Assembly (NCBI GenBank): GCA_963696545.1 | Contig: CAVOKQ010000016.1 | Location: forward strand, 1-64,000 | Length of the DNA stretch: 64,000 nt | Reading direction: 5' to 3' | DNA from: RPQJ01 sp963696545 | GTDB taxonomy: Bacteria > Pseudomonadota > Gammaproteobacteria > Steroidobacterales > Steroidobacteraceae | In this document: positions 7,378 through 16,256 of the stretch, piece after piece | Numbering within the stretch: position 1 is the stretch's first letter | How the letters are laid out: every line of letters starts with the position of its first letter | Made by a program: the position numbers and the translations under genes | Notes under the pieces: generated by a model | What the model saw: only the letters and a program-made list of their open reading frames with translations | Told to the model about the DNA's origin: nothing | Database searches by the model: none

Positions 7378-8983
7378 TCACTTGACGACCGGTGCCTCGT
7401 CGAACGTGTGGTACGGGGCCGGCGACGGCACGGTCCACTCGAGGCTCTCGGTGCGCGCGCCGTCCCAGACCACCGACGAGGCCTTCGCCCCGCCGCGGGC
7501 ACACTTGATGATGACGTACACGAACAGCAGCTGCGACAGGCCGAAGCCGAACGCGCCGATCGAGGACACCATGTTCCAGTCGGCGAACTGCGTCGAGTAG
7601 TCGGGGATGCGGCGCGGCATGCCGGCGAGCCCGAGGAAGTGCTGCGGGAAGAACAGCAGGTTCACGAAGATCGTCGACATCCAGAAGTGCAGGTTCGCCA
7701 GCTTCATGTCGTACATGTGGCCGGTCCACTTCGGCATCCAGTAATAAACGCCCGCCATGATCGCGAACACGGCTCCCGGCACCAGCACGTAGTGGAAGTG
7801 CGCCACGATGAAGTAAGTGTCGTGATACTGGAAGTCGGCCGGTGCGATTGCCATCATCAGGCCCGGAGAAGCCGCCGATCGTGAACAGGAACAGGAACGC
7901 GAGCGCGAACAGCATCGGCGGCTCGAACGTCAGCGAGCCCTTCCACATCGTCGCGGTCCAGTTGAACACCTTCACGCCGGTGGGCACGGCGATCAGCATC
8001 GTGGACAGCATGAAGAACATCTCGCCTGCGAGCGGCATGCCCACAGTGAACATGTGGTGCGCCCACACGATGAACGACAGGAAGGCGATCGAGGCGGTCG
8101 CGTACACCATCGCGTCGTAGCCGAACAAGGGCTTCCGCGAGAACGTCGGGATGATCTCCGAGACGATGCCGAACGCCGGCAGGATCATGATGTAGACCTC
8201 GGGGTGCCCGAAGAACCAGAACACGTGCTGGTAGAGCACCGGGTCGCCGCCGCCGGCCGCCGCGAAGAAAGTCGTGTGGAAGAAGTGGTCGGTCAGCAGC
8301 ATCGTCACCGCGCCCGCGAACACCGGCATCACGGCGATCAGCAGGTATGCCGTGATCAGCCACGACCAGACGAACAGCGGCATCTTCAGCAGGCCCATGC
8401 CCGGCGCGCGCAGGTTCATGATCGTGACGATGATGTTGATCGAGCCCATGATCGACGAGGCGCCCGCGAGGTGGATCGCGAAGATCGCGAGCGGCAGCGC
8501 ATCGCCGGTCTGCAGCACCAGCGGCGGGTACAGCGTCCAGCCGGCCGCGGGGCCGCCGCCCGGCATGAACAGCGACAGGATCAGCAGCGAGAACGCAGCG
8601 ACCAGCAGCCAGAAGCTGAAATTGTTCATGCGCGGCAGCGCCATGTCCGGTGCGCCGATCTGCATCGGGATCATCCAGTTGGCGAGGCCTACCGTCGCGG
8701 GCATCACCGCGCCGAACACCATGATCAGCGCGTGCACGGTGGTCATCGTGTTGAAGAAACCGGGGTCGACGAGCTGCATGCCGGGCATGAACAGCTCGGC
8801 GCGGATCACCAGGGCCATCGCACCGCCGATCAGGAACATGACCAGGCTGAACACCAGGTACATCGTGCCGATGTCCTTGTGGTTGGTCGTGAACAGCCAG
8901 CGGCCGATGCCCTTTGCCGGTCCGTGGTCGTCGTGGTGGTGGTCGTGGGCGGCCGCGTGGGAGTGGGTGTGCTTGGCGCTCAT
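7378..8983 (-). CDS. ctaD: cytochrome c oxidase subunit I, interrupted by a frameshift
   Basis: This is the catalytic heme-copper subunit. The frame from 8983 reads normally through the heme a ligand region (TTVHALIMVFG), the CuB and Tyr segment (FFGHPEVYIMILPAFG), VWAHHMFTVGM and FTIGGFSG. At about 7860-7864 it shifts, and the remainder (DTYFIVAHFHYVLVPG, with the last heme ligands, to APVVK) is in another frame. Removing one C from the GGGCC run restores a 534-residue protein. A sequencing or assembly error is likelier than loss of the oxidase, since all other operon genes are intact. The first 20 residues carry eight His, possibly metal-binding. Confidence 0.92.
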
Positions 8984-8989
8984 CGTCGA

Positions 8990-9871
8990 TTACTCCGCGT
9001 TGGCGGCCCGCAGGGCCGTCTGCTCGTCAGTGGGAATCACCTGCGCGACTTTCGTCGCCGGTGCGCGGGAGGCCTGCATGGCCGTCTTCTGCGCTTCGAG
9101 CCACGCGTCGAACTCGGCGCGCGGCTTGACCTCCACCACCACGGGCATGAAGCCGTGGTCGCGGCCGCAGAGCTCCGCGCACTGGCCTCGGTACACGCCC
9201 GGCTTCTCGGCGAGGAACCACAGCTCGTTCACGTAGCCCGGGATCGCGTCCTTCTTCATGCCGAAATCCGGCACCCACCAGGCGTGGATCACGTCGGCCG
9301 CGGTCACCAGCACGCGCACCTTGACGCCCTGCGGCACCACGAGCGGCTTGTCCACCTCGAGCAGGTAATTCGGGACGCTCTTCGGGTCGATGCCGGAGTC
9401 GAGCTGGCGGGCCAGGTTGCTGTCCTCGGCAAGCGAGGAGAAGAACGACACGCCTTCGCCGACGTATTCGTACTGCCATTTCCACTGGTAGCCGGTGACC
9501 TTCACCGTCAGCTCCGATCCGCGGCTGTCGTCGATCTTCACCAGCGTGCGGGCGGCCGGGACGGCCATGCCGACCAGGATCAGCACCGGGATTACCGTCC
9601 AGATGATCTCGGCCTTCGTGCTGTGGTCGAACGTCGCCGGCACGGCGCCCTTCGACTTACGGAACGTCGCGATCGAGTAGATCATCACGCCGAACACGGC
9701 GACGGCAATCACCACGCAGATCCAGAGGATCAGCATGTGCAGCCCGTGGATCTCGCGGCTCAGCGGGGTCACGCCGACGCGCAGGTTGAGGTCGGTCCAG
9801 GCGGCCATCGCGGGGGTGGCCCCCAGCAGCAGGGCCGCGCCGGCGGCGAGCGCACGCTTCACCATCTTCAT
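8990..9871 (-). CDS. ctaC: cytochrome c oxidase subunit II
   Basis: This 293-residue precursor has a signal peptide ending near TPAMA, two membrane helices (about 40-65 and 80-105) and a cupredoxin domain. The CuA site is visible: HAWWVPDFGMK supplies one His, and GQCAELCGRDHGFMP supplies both Cys, Glu, His and Met. The aromatic WKWQYEY loop for electron transfer is present. There is no fused C-terminal cytochrome c domain, so an external cytochrome c is the expected donor. The ATG at 9871 gives the proper signal peptide. The ctaD start follows 6 bases after its stop. Confidence 0.95.
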   Translation of the reverse strand: MKMVKRALAAGAALLLGATPAMAAWTDLNLRVGVTPLSREIHGLHMLILWICVVIAVAVFGVMIYSIATFRKSKGAVPATFDHSTKAEIIWTVIPVLILVGMAVPAARTLVKIDDSRGSELTVKVTGYQWKWQYEYVGEGVSFFSSLAEDSNLARQLDSGIDPKSVPNYLLEVDKPLVVPQGVKVRVLVTAADVIHAWWVPDFGMKKDAIPGYVNELWFLAEKPGVYRGQCAELCGRDHGFMPVVVEVKPRAEFDAWLEAQKTAMQASRAPATKVAQVIPTDEQTALRAANAE

Positions 9872-9940
9872 GGGCAGACAAACTCCCGTACGTTCAGACG
9901 GCGGCCTCCCCCGGCCGCACCAGACCCGCACCGGACGCCC

Positions 9941-10453
9941 TCAGGGCGCCAGCGCAGGAGACTCACTCGTATTTCCCACCAGTCGCTGCAGTCGCAAGGC
10001 GAGGCCGCGGCGTTCCTCTTCGGTCAGAAAACGGCCCACTTCGCATGCGCGTCCGTGCGACTCGATCGTGAGCCTGCTCGGATGCGCCGACCGTTGCGGG
10101 TCGCGCAGTTTAACCCTCGCCCAGTGGCGAGGGAACACCGCCCGCTTCCAGCCAGCCGCGCTGCTTTGCTCGATTACCACCGTGGCATCGGACACCACGA
10201 TCACCTCGCGCCTCGCGCCGGAGCGCATGCTGGCCCGCACCGCCCACGCCAGCAGGCCGACCTCGAGGCCTGCGAACGGCAGCACCGGCCAGAACCCGCG
10301 CCACGCGAAAAAGATCGCTACGGCGAACACCAGCAGCGCGATGCTGCCGACGAAGACGGCGGCACCGTGCGGCGTGAGCGAGCAATTGGGCGCCAGCTCG
10401 ATGCGGTGCCCGGGCTCGTCGGCGGCCGGATTCTCAGTCAGGGACGTGACCAT
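9941..10453 (-). CDS. DUF2244 membrane protein heading the oxidase operon
   Basis: This 170-residue protein starts at 10453. A hydrophilic N-terminus is followed by two close membrane helices (about 31-50 and 54-73), then a soluble C-terminal domain with WARVKL and the RLTIESHGRACEVGRFLTEEER segment split across its core. This matches the DUF2244 family, which often lies upstream of subunit II. It is 69 bases upstream of ctaC and has the same direction, so it is probably the first gene of the operon. Its function is unknown. Confidence 0.8.
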   Translation of the reverse strand: MVTSLTENPAADEPGHRIELAPNCSLTPHGAAVFVGSIALLVFAVAIFFAWRGFWPVLPFAGLEVGLLAWAVRASMRSGARREVIVVSDATVVIEQSSAAGWKRAVFPRHWARVKLRDPQRSAHPSRLTIESHGRACEVGRFLTEEERRGLALRLQRLVGNTSESPALAP

Positions 10454-10556
10454 CGGCGAGCGGCGCAAGGGCGGAAGCCGCGAATGTAGCGGCCCATCCG
10501 CTCGATGGCAACGCGCAAACCCCGGAAAGACTTGAATTTTATTGCACAGGAAATGT

Positions 10557-11282
10557 TCAGCTCGGGACGCCGAGCGCGTGCCGCAGCAGCGGGCGGTCGA
10601 GCCAGGCGGCGGCCTCGGCCGCGCCGGGCCGGTCGAGTGGCGGAACCAAAGCGAGAGGCGGTGATCCGAGCAGGCGCTGCAGCGTGGCCAGGTTGGCATC
10701 CAGCGGTTCGAACCCGGCATCGATCCGGCTGCCGATCCAGCCGAGTACCGGACAACGGCCTGTTCCGGCGATCGCCTCGACCGTGAGGCGGGCATGGTTC
10801 AGGCAACCGAGGCGGAGGCCCACGACCAGCACTACGCCGAGGCCGAGCCGTTCCGGCAGGTCGCTGAGGTAGCCGTCCGGATGCAGCGGCACCCGCCAGC
10901 CGCCGGCGCCCTCGACGACCGCGAACTCAGTCCCGGCCGCCGCGCGCTGGTACCACGCCGCCAGTTCATCGACGGACAGGCTGACGCCCGCGGCTGCCGC
11001 CGCGAGGTGCGGCGCAATGGCAGGCTCGAAGCAATACGGATTGGCCAGCGGATAGGGGAGCTGCACCGTGCTCTGCGCCGCGAGCGCCAGCGCGTCGTCG
11101 TTCCGCAGACCGTCCGCGGTCCATACGGCTCCGCTCGCGATTGGCTTCAGTCCGACCACCCGGTGGCCTCGGCTCGCGAGCAGCCGGACCAGGCCCGACG
11201 CGACCAGCGTCTTGCCGACGCCGGTGTCGGTCCCGGTGATGAAGATGCCGTGGGGCACTGACGCTGGCGGGGCAGACGGCAT
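10557..11282 (-). CDS. bioD: dethiobiotin synthetase
   Basis: This enzyme makes dethiobiotin from 7,8-diaminopelargonate, CO2 and ATP in the cytoplasm. The 241-residue protein shows the P-loop GTDTGVGKT (about 17-25), the substrate-binding GLKPIASGA, and the EGAGGWRVPL motif (the family's EGAGG). It is the last gene of the bioB-bioC-bioD run. The ATG at 11282 lacks an obvious Shine-Dalgarno; a GTG eight codons downstream would also leave the P-loop intact. A 74-base AT-rich gap separates it from bioC, so it may have its own promoter. Confidence 0.92.
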   Translation of the reverse strand: MPSAPPASVPHGIFITGTDTGVGKTLVASGLVRLLASRGHRVVGLKPIASGAVWTADGLRNDDALALAAQSTVQLPYPLANPYCFEPAIAPHLAAAAAGVSLSVDELAAWYQRAAAGTEFAVVEGAGGWRVPLHPDGYLSDLPERLGLGVVLVVGLRLGCLNHARLTVEAIAGTGRCPVLGWIGSRIDAGFEPLDANLATLQRLLGSPPLALVPPLDRPGAAEAAAWLDRPLLRHALGVPS

Positions 11283-11297
11283 CGGGCGGCAGTTTCA

Positions 11298-11328
11298 ATA
11301 ATCAAAAATAAATGAAAGGATTTGTCAA
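11298..11328 (-). promoter_or_regulatory. candidate promoter for bioD
   Basis: On the minus strand a perfect TTGACA (11328-11323) is followed after 17-19 bases by weak -10 candidates (TTGATT or GATTAT). It lies in a very AT-rich 74-base gap between bioC and bioD, in strong contrast to the GC-rich neighbourhood. Confidence 0.4.
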
Positions 11329-11356
11329 AATAATAACGAACATGGCCAGATTGAAT

Positions 11357-12259
11357 TTACTGAGTTGATAGTAAGCTGCGGCGGCCGATACGACTGATTG
11401 GTATCACAACCTCCCCGGCCGGCCTGCTCCGGGGTGGCACGACCGGTGCCCACGCCTGTCCGTACACCACCTCGAACGTTGCCGGCAGTCGGCCATCCAC
11501 ACGCCGCGCTTCGTACGCCGCCGTCATGCACTCCAGCACGCCTTTGCCGGTGAGCGAACGCGGCCGTCCTTCGTTCACGTTGTGTCCCCCGATGGCCTTC
11601 AGGTCCCGCATCAGGGCGTGTACCGATTCATAGGTCAGCGCGTAGCGCTCGACGTCCATCACGGGTTCGGCGAGGCCCGCGCGAATGAGGGCATCCCCGA
11701 GATCGTGCATGTCGATGAACCGGTTCACGTGGACGCGAGCATCGGCTGCGGCCCAGGCCCGGCGCAGTTCGACCAGCGTGTCGGGCCCGTAGGTCGTGAA
11801 CGTCAGCAGTCCGCCGGGCTTCAGCACGCGCCGGCACTCAGCGAAGACCCGGTCCGGATCGTCGCACCAGTGGACCGTCAGGTTGCTGACGACCAGGTCG
11901 ACGCTGGCATCCCGCAGCGGCAACGCGCCCGCATCGGCGCAGACGCGATCGAAGCGCCGGAACAGTCGCTGGCGCCTGGACGCTTGCCGGAGCATCGCCT
12001 CGGCGAGATCGATCGCGACGACCCGACTGCCGGCGTACCGTCGCCTGAGTTCCTGCGCACCGGCACCCGTGCCGGCGCCGAGCTCCAGCACGACGGTCGG
12101 TTCGAGCCGCACGAGATCCAGGCGCTCGTGCAGTTCGCGCTGCACGCGCTGCTGCAGCACCGCAGCGGCGTCGTACGCTTGGGCCGCGCGCTCGAATGAG
12201 CGGCGCACCTGCCGCCGGTCGAGGCGATAGCCCTGAGCTTCCGGCAGCACACGGCTCAC
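11357..12259 (-). CDS. bioC: malonyl-ACP O-methyltransferase
   Basis: BioC methylates the free carboxyl of malonyl-ACP with S-adenosylmethionine to prime pimelate synthesis. The 300-residue protein has the class I methyltransferase motif I VLELGAGTGAG, the acidic VVAIDLAEAML strand end, and SNLTVHWCDDPDRVF, which resembles the BioC signature around LAVQWC. LKPGGLLTFTTYGPDTLVEL follows. The GTG start at 12259 is chosen because GAGG lies about 9 bases upstream and because the longer open frame runs back into bioB. It starts 11 bases after the bioB stop. Confidence 0.9.
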   Translation of the reverse strand: MSRVLPEAQGYRLDRRQVRRSFERAAQAYDAAAVLQQRVQRELHERLDLVRLEPTVVLELGAGTGAGAQELRRRYAGSRVVAIDLAEAMLRQASRRQRLFRRFDRVCADAGALPLRDASVDLVVSNLTVHWCDDPDRVFAECRRVLKPGGLLTFTTYGPDTLVELRRAWAAADARVHVNRFIDMHDLGDALIRAGLAEPVMDVERYALTYESVHALMRDLKAIGGHNVNEGRPRSLTGKGVLECMTAAYEARRVDGRLPATFEVVYGQAWAPVVPPRSRPAGEVVIPISRIGRRSLLSTQ

Positions 12260-12270
12260 GGTCGATCGCC

Positions 12271-13266
12271 TCAGGCGGCGGGCGTGGCGTTCGTCGCGCT
12301 CTCCGGCTGCAGGCCCAGCCGGGCGAACAGCTCGTCGTCGCGGGACCGGCCCGGGTTCGGCGTGGTCAGCAGGCGTTCGCCATAGAAGATGGAGTTCGCG
12401 CCCGCGAGGAAGCAGAGCGCCTGCACGGCCTCGCTCATGTCGGTGCGGCCGGCGGACAGCCGCAGGTAAGAGCGCGGCATAAGCAGCCGCGCCGTCGCAA
12501 TCGTTCGAACCAGGTCGAGCGGGTCCAGCGGCGGCAGGCCGTCCAGCGGCGTCCCCTCTACCTGCACAAGCTGGTTGATCGGCACGCTTTCGGGGTGCTG
12601 CGGCAGCGTTGCCAGCGTCACCAGCAGCTGCAGCCGATCGAGCTCCGTCTCGCCCATGCCGAGGATGCCGCCGCAACAGACGTTGAGACCTGCGTCGCGT
12701 ACCGCCTGCAGAGTGTCGAGCCGGTCCTGGTAGGTCCGCGTCGTGACGATCTCGCCATAGAACGCCTCGGACGTGTCGAGGTTGTGGTTGTAGTAGTCGA
12801 GCCCGGCATCCTTCAGGTCGCGCGCCTGTTCCGGAGTGAGCATCCCGAGCGTGGCGCAAGTCTCGAGCCCGAGCGCCCGCACCTCGCGGACCATGTCCTT
12901 GATGCGCTCGAGCTGCTTCGGCTTCGGGCTGCGGTAGGCGGCGCCCATGCAGAAGCGCGTCGCGCCGCCCTGCTTCGCGGCGCGGGCCGCGTGCACCACG
13001 TCGCCGAGTTCCATCAGGTCGTCGCGGCTGACCGAGGTCTCGTAGCGCACGCTCTGCGGACAGTACGCGCAGTCCTCCGGGCAACCACCGGTCTTGATCG
13101 ACAGCAACGTGCTGACCTGCACGCGGTTCGGGTCGAAGCCGGCCCGGTGCACGCGCTGCGCATGGAACAACAGGTCGTTGAACGGCAACGTGAAAAGCGC
13201 TCGAGCCTGCTCGACCGTCCAGTCGGTGCGCACTTCGCCCAGTCGGTCGAGATCCGGAGTCGTCAT
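12271..13266 (-). CDS. bioB: biotin synthase
   Basis: This radical-SAM enzyme inserts sulfur into dethiobiotin. The 331-residue protein shows the cluster-binding CPEDCAYCPQS (CxxxCxxC), the N-terminal FNDLLFHAQRVHR, and conserved YYNHNLDT, CCGGILGMGE and FLAGANSIFYG segments. AGGA lies about 10 bases before the ATG. It is the first gene of bioB-bioC-bioD and is preceded by a promoter whose -35 box is embedded in a BirA-type operator. The bioF and bioH/bioA genes are not nearby, so later pathway steps must be encoded elsewhere. Confidence 0.96.
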   Translation of the reverse strand: MTTPDLDRLGEVRTDWTVEQARALFTLPFNDLLFHAQRVHRAGFDPNRVQVSTLLSIKTGGCPEDCAYCPQSVRYETSVSRDDLMELGDVVHAARAAKQGGATRFCMGAAYRSPKPKQLERIKDMVREVRALGLETCATLGMLTPEQARDLKDAGLDYYNHNLDTSEAFYGEIVTTRTYQDRLDTLQAVRDAGLNVCCGGILGMGETELDRLQLLVTLATLPQHPESVPINQLVQVEGTPLDGLPPLDPLDLVRTIATARLLMPRSYLRLSAGRTDMSEAVQALCFLAGANSIFYGERLLTTPNPGRSRDDELFARLGLQPESATNATPAA

Positions 13267-13348
13267 CGGGAATCCTGCGATTTGCGTGAAGAATGCGGGC
13301 TGACGGCGTCACCCGGTCAGATGGATGCTCGGCGGCACAGTCGGCGGC

Positions 13349-13378
13349 AGTATTCAGAGCGTGGCCGACGACTGTCAA
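13349..13378 (-). promoter_or_regulatory. bioB promoter
   Basis: On the minus strand a perfect TTGACA (13378-13373) is separated by 18 bases from AATACT (13354-13349). The -35 box is part of the left half-site of the BirA-type operator, so bound repressor would exclude RNA polymerase. Confidence 0.65.
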
Positions 13379-13404
13379 CCAATGGCACGGAATCAGGTTG
13401 ACAG
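13372..13404. promoter_or_regulatory. BirA-type biotin operator
   Basis: CTGTCAACC (13372-13380) and GGTTGACAG (13396-13404) form a perfect 9-bp inverted repeat with a 15-base spacer. This has the half-site and spacing of proteobacterial BirA operators (TTGTAAACC, 14-16 bases, GGTTTACAA). It overlaps the bioB -35 box on one strand and the comF start codon on the other. Confidence 0.85.
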
Positions 13405-14095
13405 GCTTTTCGGCTGGGTCGGCGGGCTGCTGCTGCCGCCGGGCTGTGTGCTTTGCGGGCAACCCGGCCAGCGTCCGAGTCTCGACCTGTGCACCGACTG
13501 CGAGGCGGGACTACCGGCGGACCTGCATGCGCTTCGGTCCGGTCCGCGGCCGCTTGACCGATGCTTTGCGCCGTTCGTCTACGGTTTCCCGGCGGATCAC
13601 CTCGTGCACCTGCTCAAGTACCGGGGGCAGCTTGCGGTCGGGCGCGTGCTCGGCAGCCTGCTCGCTCGATCGGCTCGCGATCGCGGGCTGCACCTCGACG
13701 TCGACTGTGTCATGCCGGTTCCGCTGCACGCGTCACGCCACGCCGAGCGCGGGTTCAACCAGTCGGCGGAGATCGCGCGGCGCACGGCACGGGATCTCGG
13801 CTGCCGGTACGACGAGCACTCGGTTCGCCGTGTTCACGCGACGCGTTCGCAGGTCGGGCTCAGGCCGGATCAACGCCGCGCCAACCTGCTGGGCGCTTTT
13901 CGTGCTGCAGGCGCCCTGCGCGGCCTGCGAATCGCGGTCGTGGACGATGTGCTGACCACCGGCTCGACCGCAGGCGCGGTGGCCACGGCACTGCTCGCAG
14001 CCGGCGCGGCGTCGGTCGACGTCTGGTGCCTCGCACGAGCCGCCGCTCCGGAGAGGTTAGACTGGCGTTCCGAAACGGAGGCGAGTCCAGCATGA
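13382..14095 (+). CDS. comF: ComF family phosphoribosyltransferase-like protein
   Basis: This 237-residue protein has an N-terminal four-cysteine zinc-ribbon (PPGCVLCGQ and LCTDCEAG). A phosphoribosyltransferase domain follows, with PVPLHASRHAERGFNQS and the PRPP loop VVDDVLTTGST. Relatives are called ComF, or GntX in E. coli, and are needed for DNA uptake in transformable bacteria; their enzymatic role is unsettled. The ATG at 13382 gives the typical N-terminus, and an upstream ATG at 13325 would add 19 unlikely residues. It overlaps nhaA by 4 bases (ATGA). Its start lies inside the BirA operator, so biotin status could also affect it. Confidence 0.85.
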   Translation: MARNQVDRLFGWVGGLLLPPGCVLCGQPGQRPSLDLCTDCEAGLPADLHALRSGPRPLDRCFAPFVYGFPADHLVHLLKYRGQLAVGRVLGSLLARSARDRGLHLDVDCVMPVPLHASRHAERGFNQSAEIARRTARDLGCRYDEHSVRRVHATRSQVGLRPDQRRANLLGAFRAAGALRGLRIAVVDDVLTTGSTAGAVATALLAAGAASVDVWCLARAAAPERLDWRSETEASPA

Positions 14096-15306
14096 GCCAG
14101 GCCCACGGCAGCGTTCCCGGTCCACTGTCAGCGATCCGCGAATTCCTGAAGCTCGAGTCGGCGAGCGGCATCCTGCTGGTCGTCGCCGGCGCGCTCGCGA
14201 TGGTCGCGGCCAACACCCCGCTCGCGGACTGGTACGAGGCGCTGCTGCAGACCCAGTTCAAGATCCAGCTCGGCGAGTTCAAGCTCGACAAGCCGCTGGT
14301 CGTCTGGGTCAACGACCTGCTGATGGCGATCTTCTTCCTGATCGTCGGCCTCGAGATCAAGCGCGAAGTGGTGATGGGCGAGCTCTCCGACGCGAGCAAG
14401 GTCGCGCTGCCCGCGATCGCCGCTCTCGGCGGCATGGTCGTGCCCGCCGCAATCTACGCCGCGCTCAACTGGAACGACCCGGTGGGTGTCCGCGGCTGGG
14501 CGATTCCGTCGGCGACCGACATTGCCTTCGCGCTCGGGGTGCTGTCGCTGTTCGGCGAACGCGTGCCGGTGGGACTCAAGATCTTCCTGATGACGCTCGC
14601 CGTGCTCGACGATCTCGGCGCCATCGTCATCATCGCGCTGTTCTACACGAGCGACCTGTCGCTGACCGCGCTGATGTTCGCGGGCCTCTCGGTCGTCGCA
14701 CTGTTCGCGCTGAACCGGCTCGGCGTCCGCCGCATCGCCGCGTACATTCTCGTCGGCGCGGTGCTGTGGGTCTGCGTGCTCAAGTCCGGCGTACACGCCA
14801 CGCTCGCGGGCGTCGTCACGGCGCTGTTCGTACCGGCCGGCGGCGAGGATCCCGAGCACTCGCCGCTGCGCAGGCTGGAGCACTCGCTGCATCCTTGGGT
14901 CGCATTCGGGATCCTGCCGGTCTTCGCGTTCTCGAACGCGGGCGTGAACCTCGAGGGAATGAGCCTCGCGGCACTGCTGCAGCCGATTCCGCTCGGCATC
15001 ATGCTCGGCCTGTTCGTCGGCAAGCAGCTCGGCGTATTCACGTTCGCCTGGGCAGCGGTAAAGCTCGGCCTCGCGAGGCTGCCGACCGGCGTCGAGTTCA
15101 AGCACGTCTACGGGGCCGCCATCATCTGCGGCATCGGCTTCACGATGAGTCTGTTCATCGGCATGCTGGCGTTCGAGAACGTGTCGAGCGGCGAGGTCGT
15201 CGTGACCGACAAGCTCGGCATCCTGGTGGGGTCGCTGATCTCCGCGGTCGTGGGTTACGTCGTGCTGCACTTCGTGTTGCCGAAGGGACGCTCCGGCCAC
15301 GCCTGA
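14092..15306 (+). CDS. nhaA: Na+/H+ antiporter NhaA
   Basis: This 404-residue inner-membrane antiporter exchanges sodium for protons to maintain pH and salt balance. About eleven or twelve membrane segments are visible. The catalytic Asp pair lies in LAVLDDLGAIVIIALFY, and ATDIAFALGVLSLFG is the conserved unwound-helix region. GIGFTMSLFIGMLAF is near the C-terminus. Its ATG overlaps the comF stop, so the two are translationally coupled despite unrelated functions. It converges on ubiA with only 16 bases between the stops. Confidence 0.95.
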   Translation: MSQAHGSVPGPLSAIREFLKLESASGILLVVAGALAMVAANTPLADWYEALLQTQFKIQLGEFKLDKPLVVWVNDLLMAIFFLIVGLEIKREVVMGELSDASKVALPAIAALGGMVVPAAIYAALNWNDPVGVRGWAIPSATDIAFALGVLSLFGERVPVGLKIFLMTLAVLDDLGAIVIIALFYTSDLSLTALMFAGLSVVALFALNRLGVRRIAAYILVGAVLWVCVLKSGVHATLAGVVTALFVPAGGEDPEHSPLRRLEHSLHPWVAFGILPVFAFSNAGVNLEGMSLAALLQPIPLGIMLGLFVGKQLGVFTFAWAAVKLGLARLPTGVEFKHVYGAAIICGIGFTMSLFIGMLAFENVSSGEVVVTDKLGILVGSLISAVVGYVVLHFVLPKGRSGHA

Positions 15307-15322
15307 GCGCGGCGCCCGGCGG

Positions 15323-16237
15323 TCAGCCGGCGAACAGGTAGTGCAGCAGGATCCCGGCGAAGACCGCCAGTCCGAACAGGTTGTTGTTCAGGAACGCGCG
15401 GAAGCACAGTGCGGGGTCGCGTGCGCGGATCAGCCACTGCTGGCGGATCGCGAGTGCCGCCGCGACGGCGAGGCCCGCCCAGTACCAGCGACCGAGCGAA
15501 CTCATCAGGCCGACCAGCGCGAGGCCGGCCAGCGCGCCCGCCTGCAACGCGCCAATGATGACGCGGTCGCCGCGGCCGAACAGGATCGCCGAGGAGCGGA
15601 TGCCGATCACCAGGTCGTCCTCGCGGTCGACCATCGCGTACATCGTGTCGTAGGCCGTCGTCCACAGTACGACCGACACGAACATCACCCAGGCCACGAC
15701 CGGCACAGAGCCTGTCTGCGCCGCGAACGCCATCGGCACGGACCAGCCGAACGCCGCGCCGAGATAGGCCTGCGGCAGCGAGAAGAATCGCTTCAGGAAT
15801 GGATACGTCACTGCGAGCACGCCGCCGATCAGCGCCAGCACCTGCGTCGCGCGGTTCAGCGGGATGACCAGCGCGAGCGCGATCAGCGCCAGCACCGCGA
15901 ACAGGCCAAGCGCCTCCGCCGGCGACACCGACTGTCTTGCGAGCGGCCGGTCGGCGGTGCGGCGCACGTGGGGGTCGAACTCGCGATCCGCGAAGTCGTT
16001 CATCACGCAGCCGGCCGAGCGCATCACGAACGTGCCGATCACGAAGATCACGAACAGGCGCTCGTCGGGATGCCCGTCCGCGGAGACCCACAGTGCCCAC
16101 AGCACGGGCCACAGCAGCAGCCAGATGCCGATCGGACGGTCGAGCCGCATCAGCCGCGCGTACTCGCGCAGTCGCAGCCCGAAGGTCGAGCCCGCGGTAC
16201 GAGCAGAGTTGCGATCCGTGTCGGTGGCGTTGCGCAT
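15323..16237 (-). CDS. ubiA: 4-hydroxybenzoate octaprenyltransferase
   Basis: This 304-residue membrane prenyltransferase attaches the polyprenyl chain to 4-hydroxybenzoate in ubiquinone synthesis. It has about eight or nine helices. The first Asp-rich motif is NDFADREFDPHV followed by RTADRPLA, and the second is DTMYAMVDREDD. RLDRPIGIWLLLWPVLWAL is characteristic of UbiA. No ubiC (chorismate lyase) gene is adjacent. It lies 19 bases downstream of recG on the same strand and may be cotranscribed. Confidence 0.95.
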   Translation of the reverse strand: MRNATDTDRNSARTAGSTFGLRLREYARLMRLDRPIGIWLLLWPVLWALWVSADGHPDERLFVIFVIGTFVMRSAGCVMNDFADREFDPHVRRTADRPLARQSVSPAEALGLFAVLALIALALVIPLNRATQVLALIGGVLAVTYPFLKRFFSLPQAYLGAAFGWSVPMAFAAQTGSVPVVAWVMFVSVVLWTTAYDTMYAMVDREDDLVIGIRSSAILFGRGDRVIIGALQAGALAGLALVGLMSSLGRWYWAGLAVAAALAIRQQWLIRARDPALCFRAFLNNNLFGLAVFAGILLHYLFAG

Positions 16238-16256
16238 CGAGTCCCGTGGGTGGGCT

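Noticed and set aside
8054..10489. Very long plus-strand open frame across the oxidase genes
   Set aside because: It is antisense to ctaD and ctaC, is extremely Arg/His-rich and has no recognisable domain. It is a GC-driven shadow frame.
14128..15300. Long minus-strand open frame over nhaA
   Set aside because: Composition is Glu/Arg/Asp-rich and without motifs, while the opposite strand encodes a complete NhaA.
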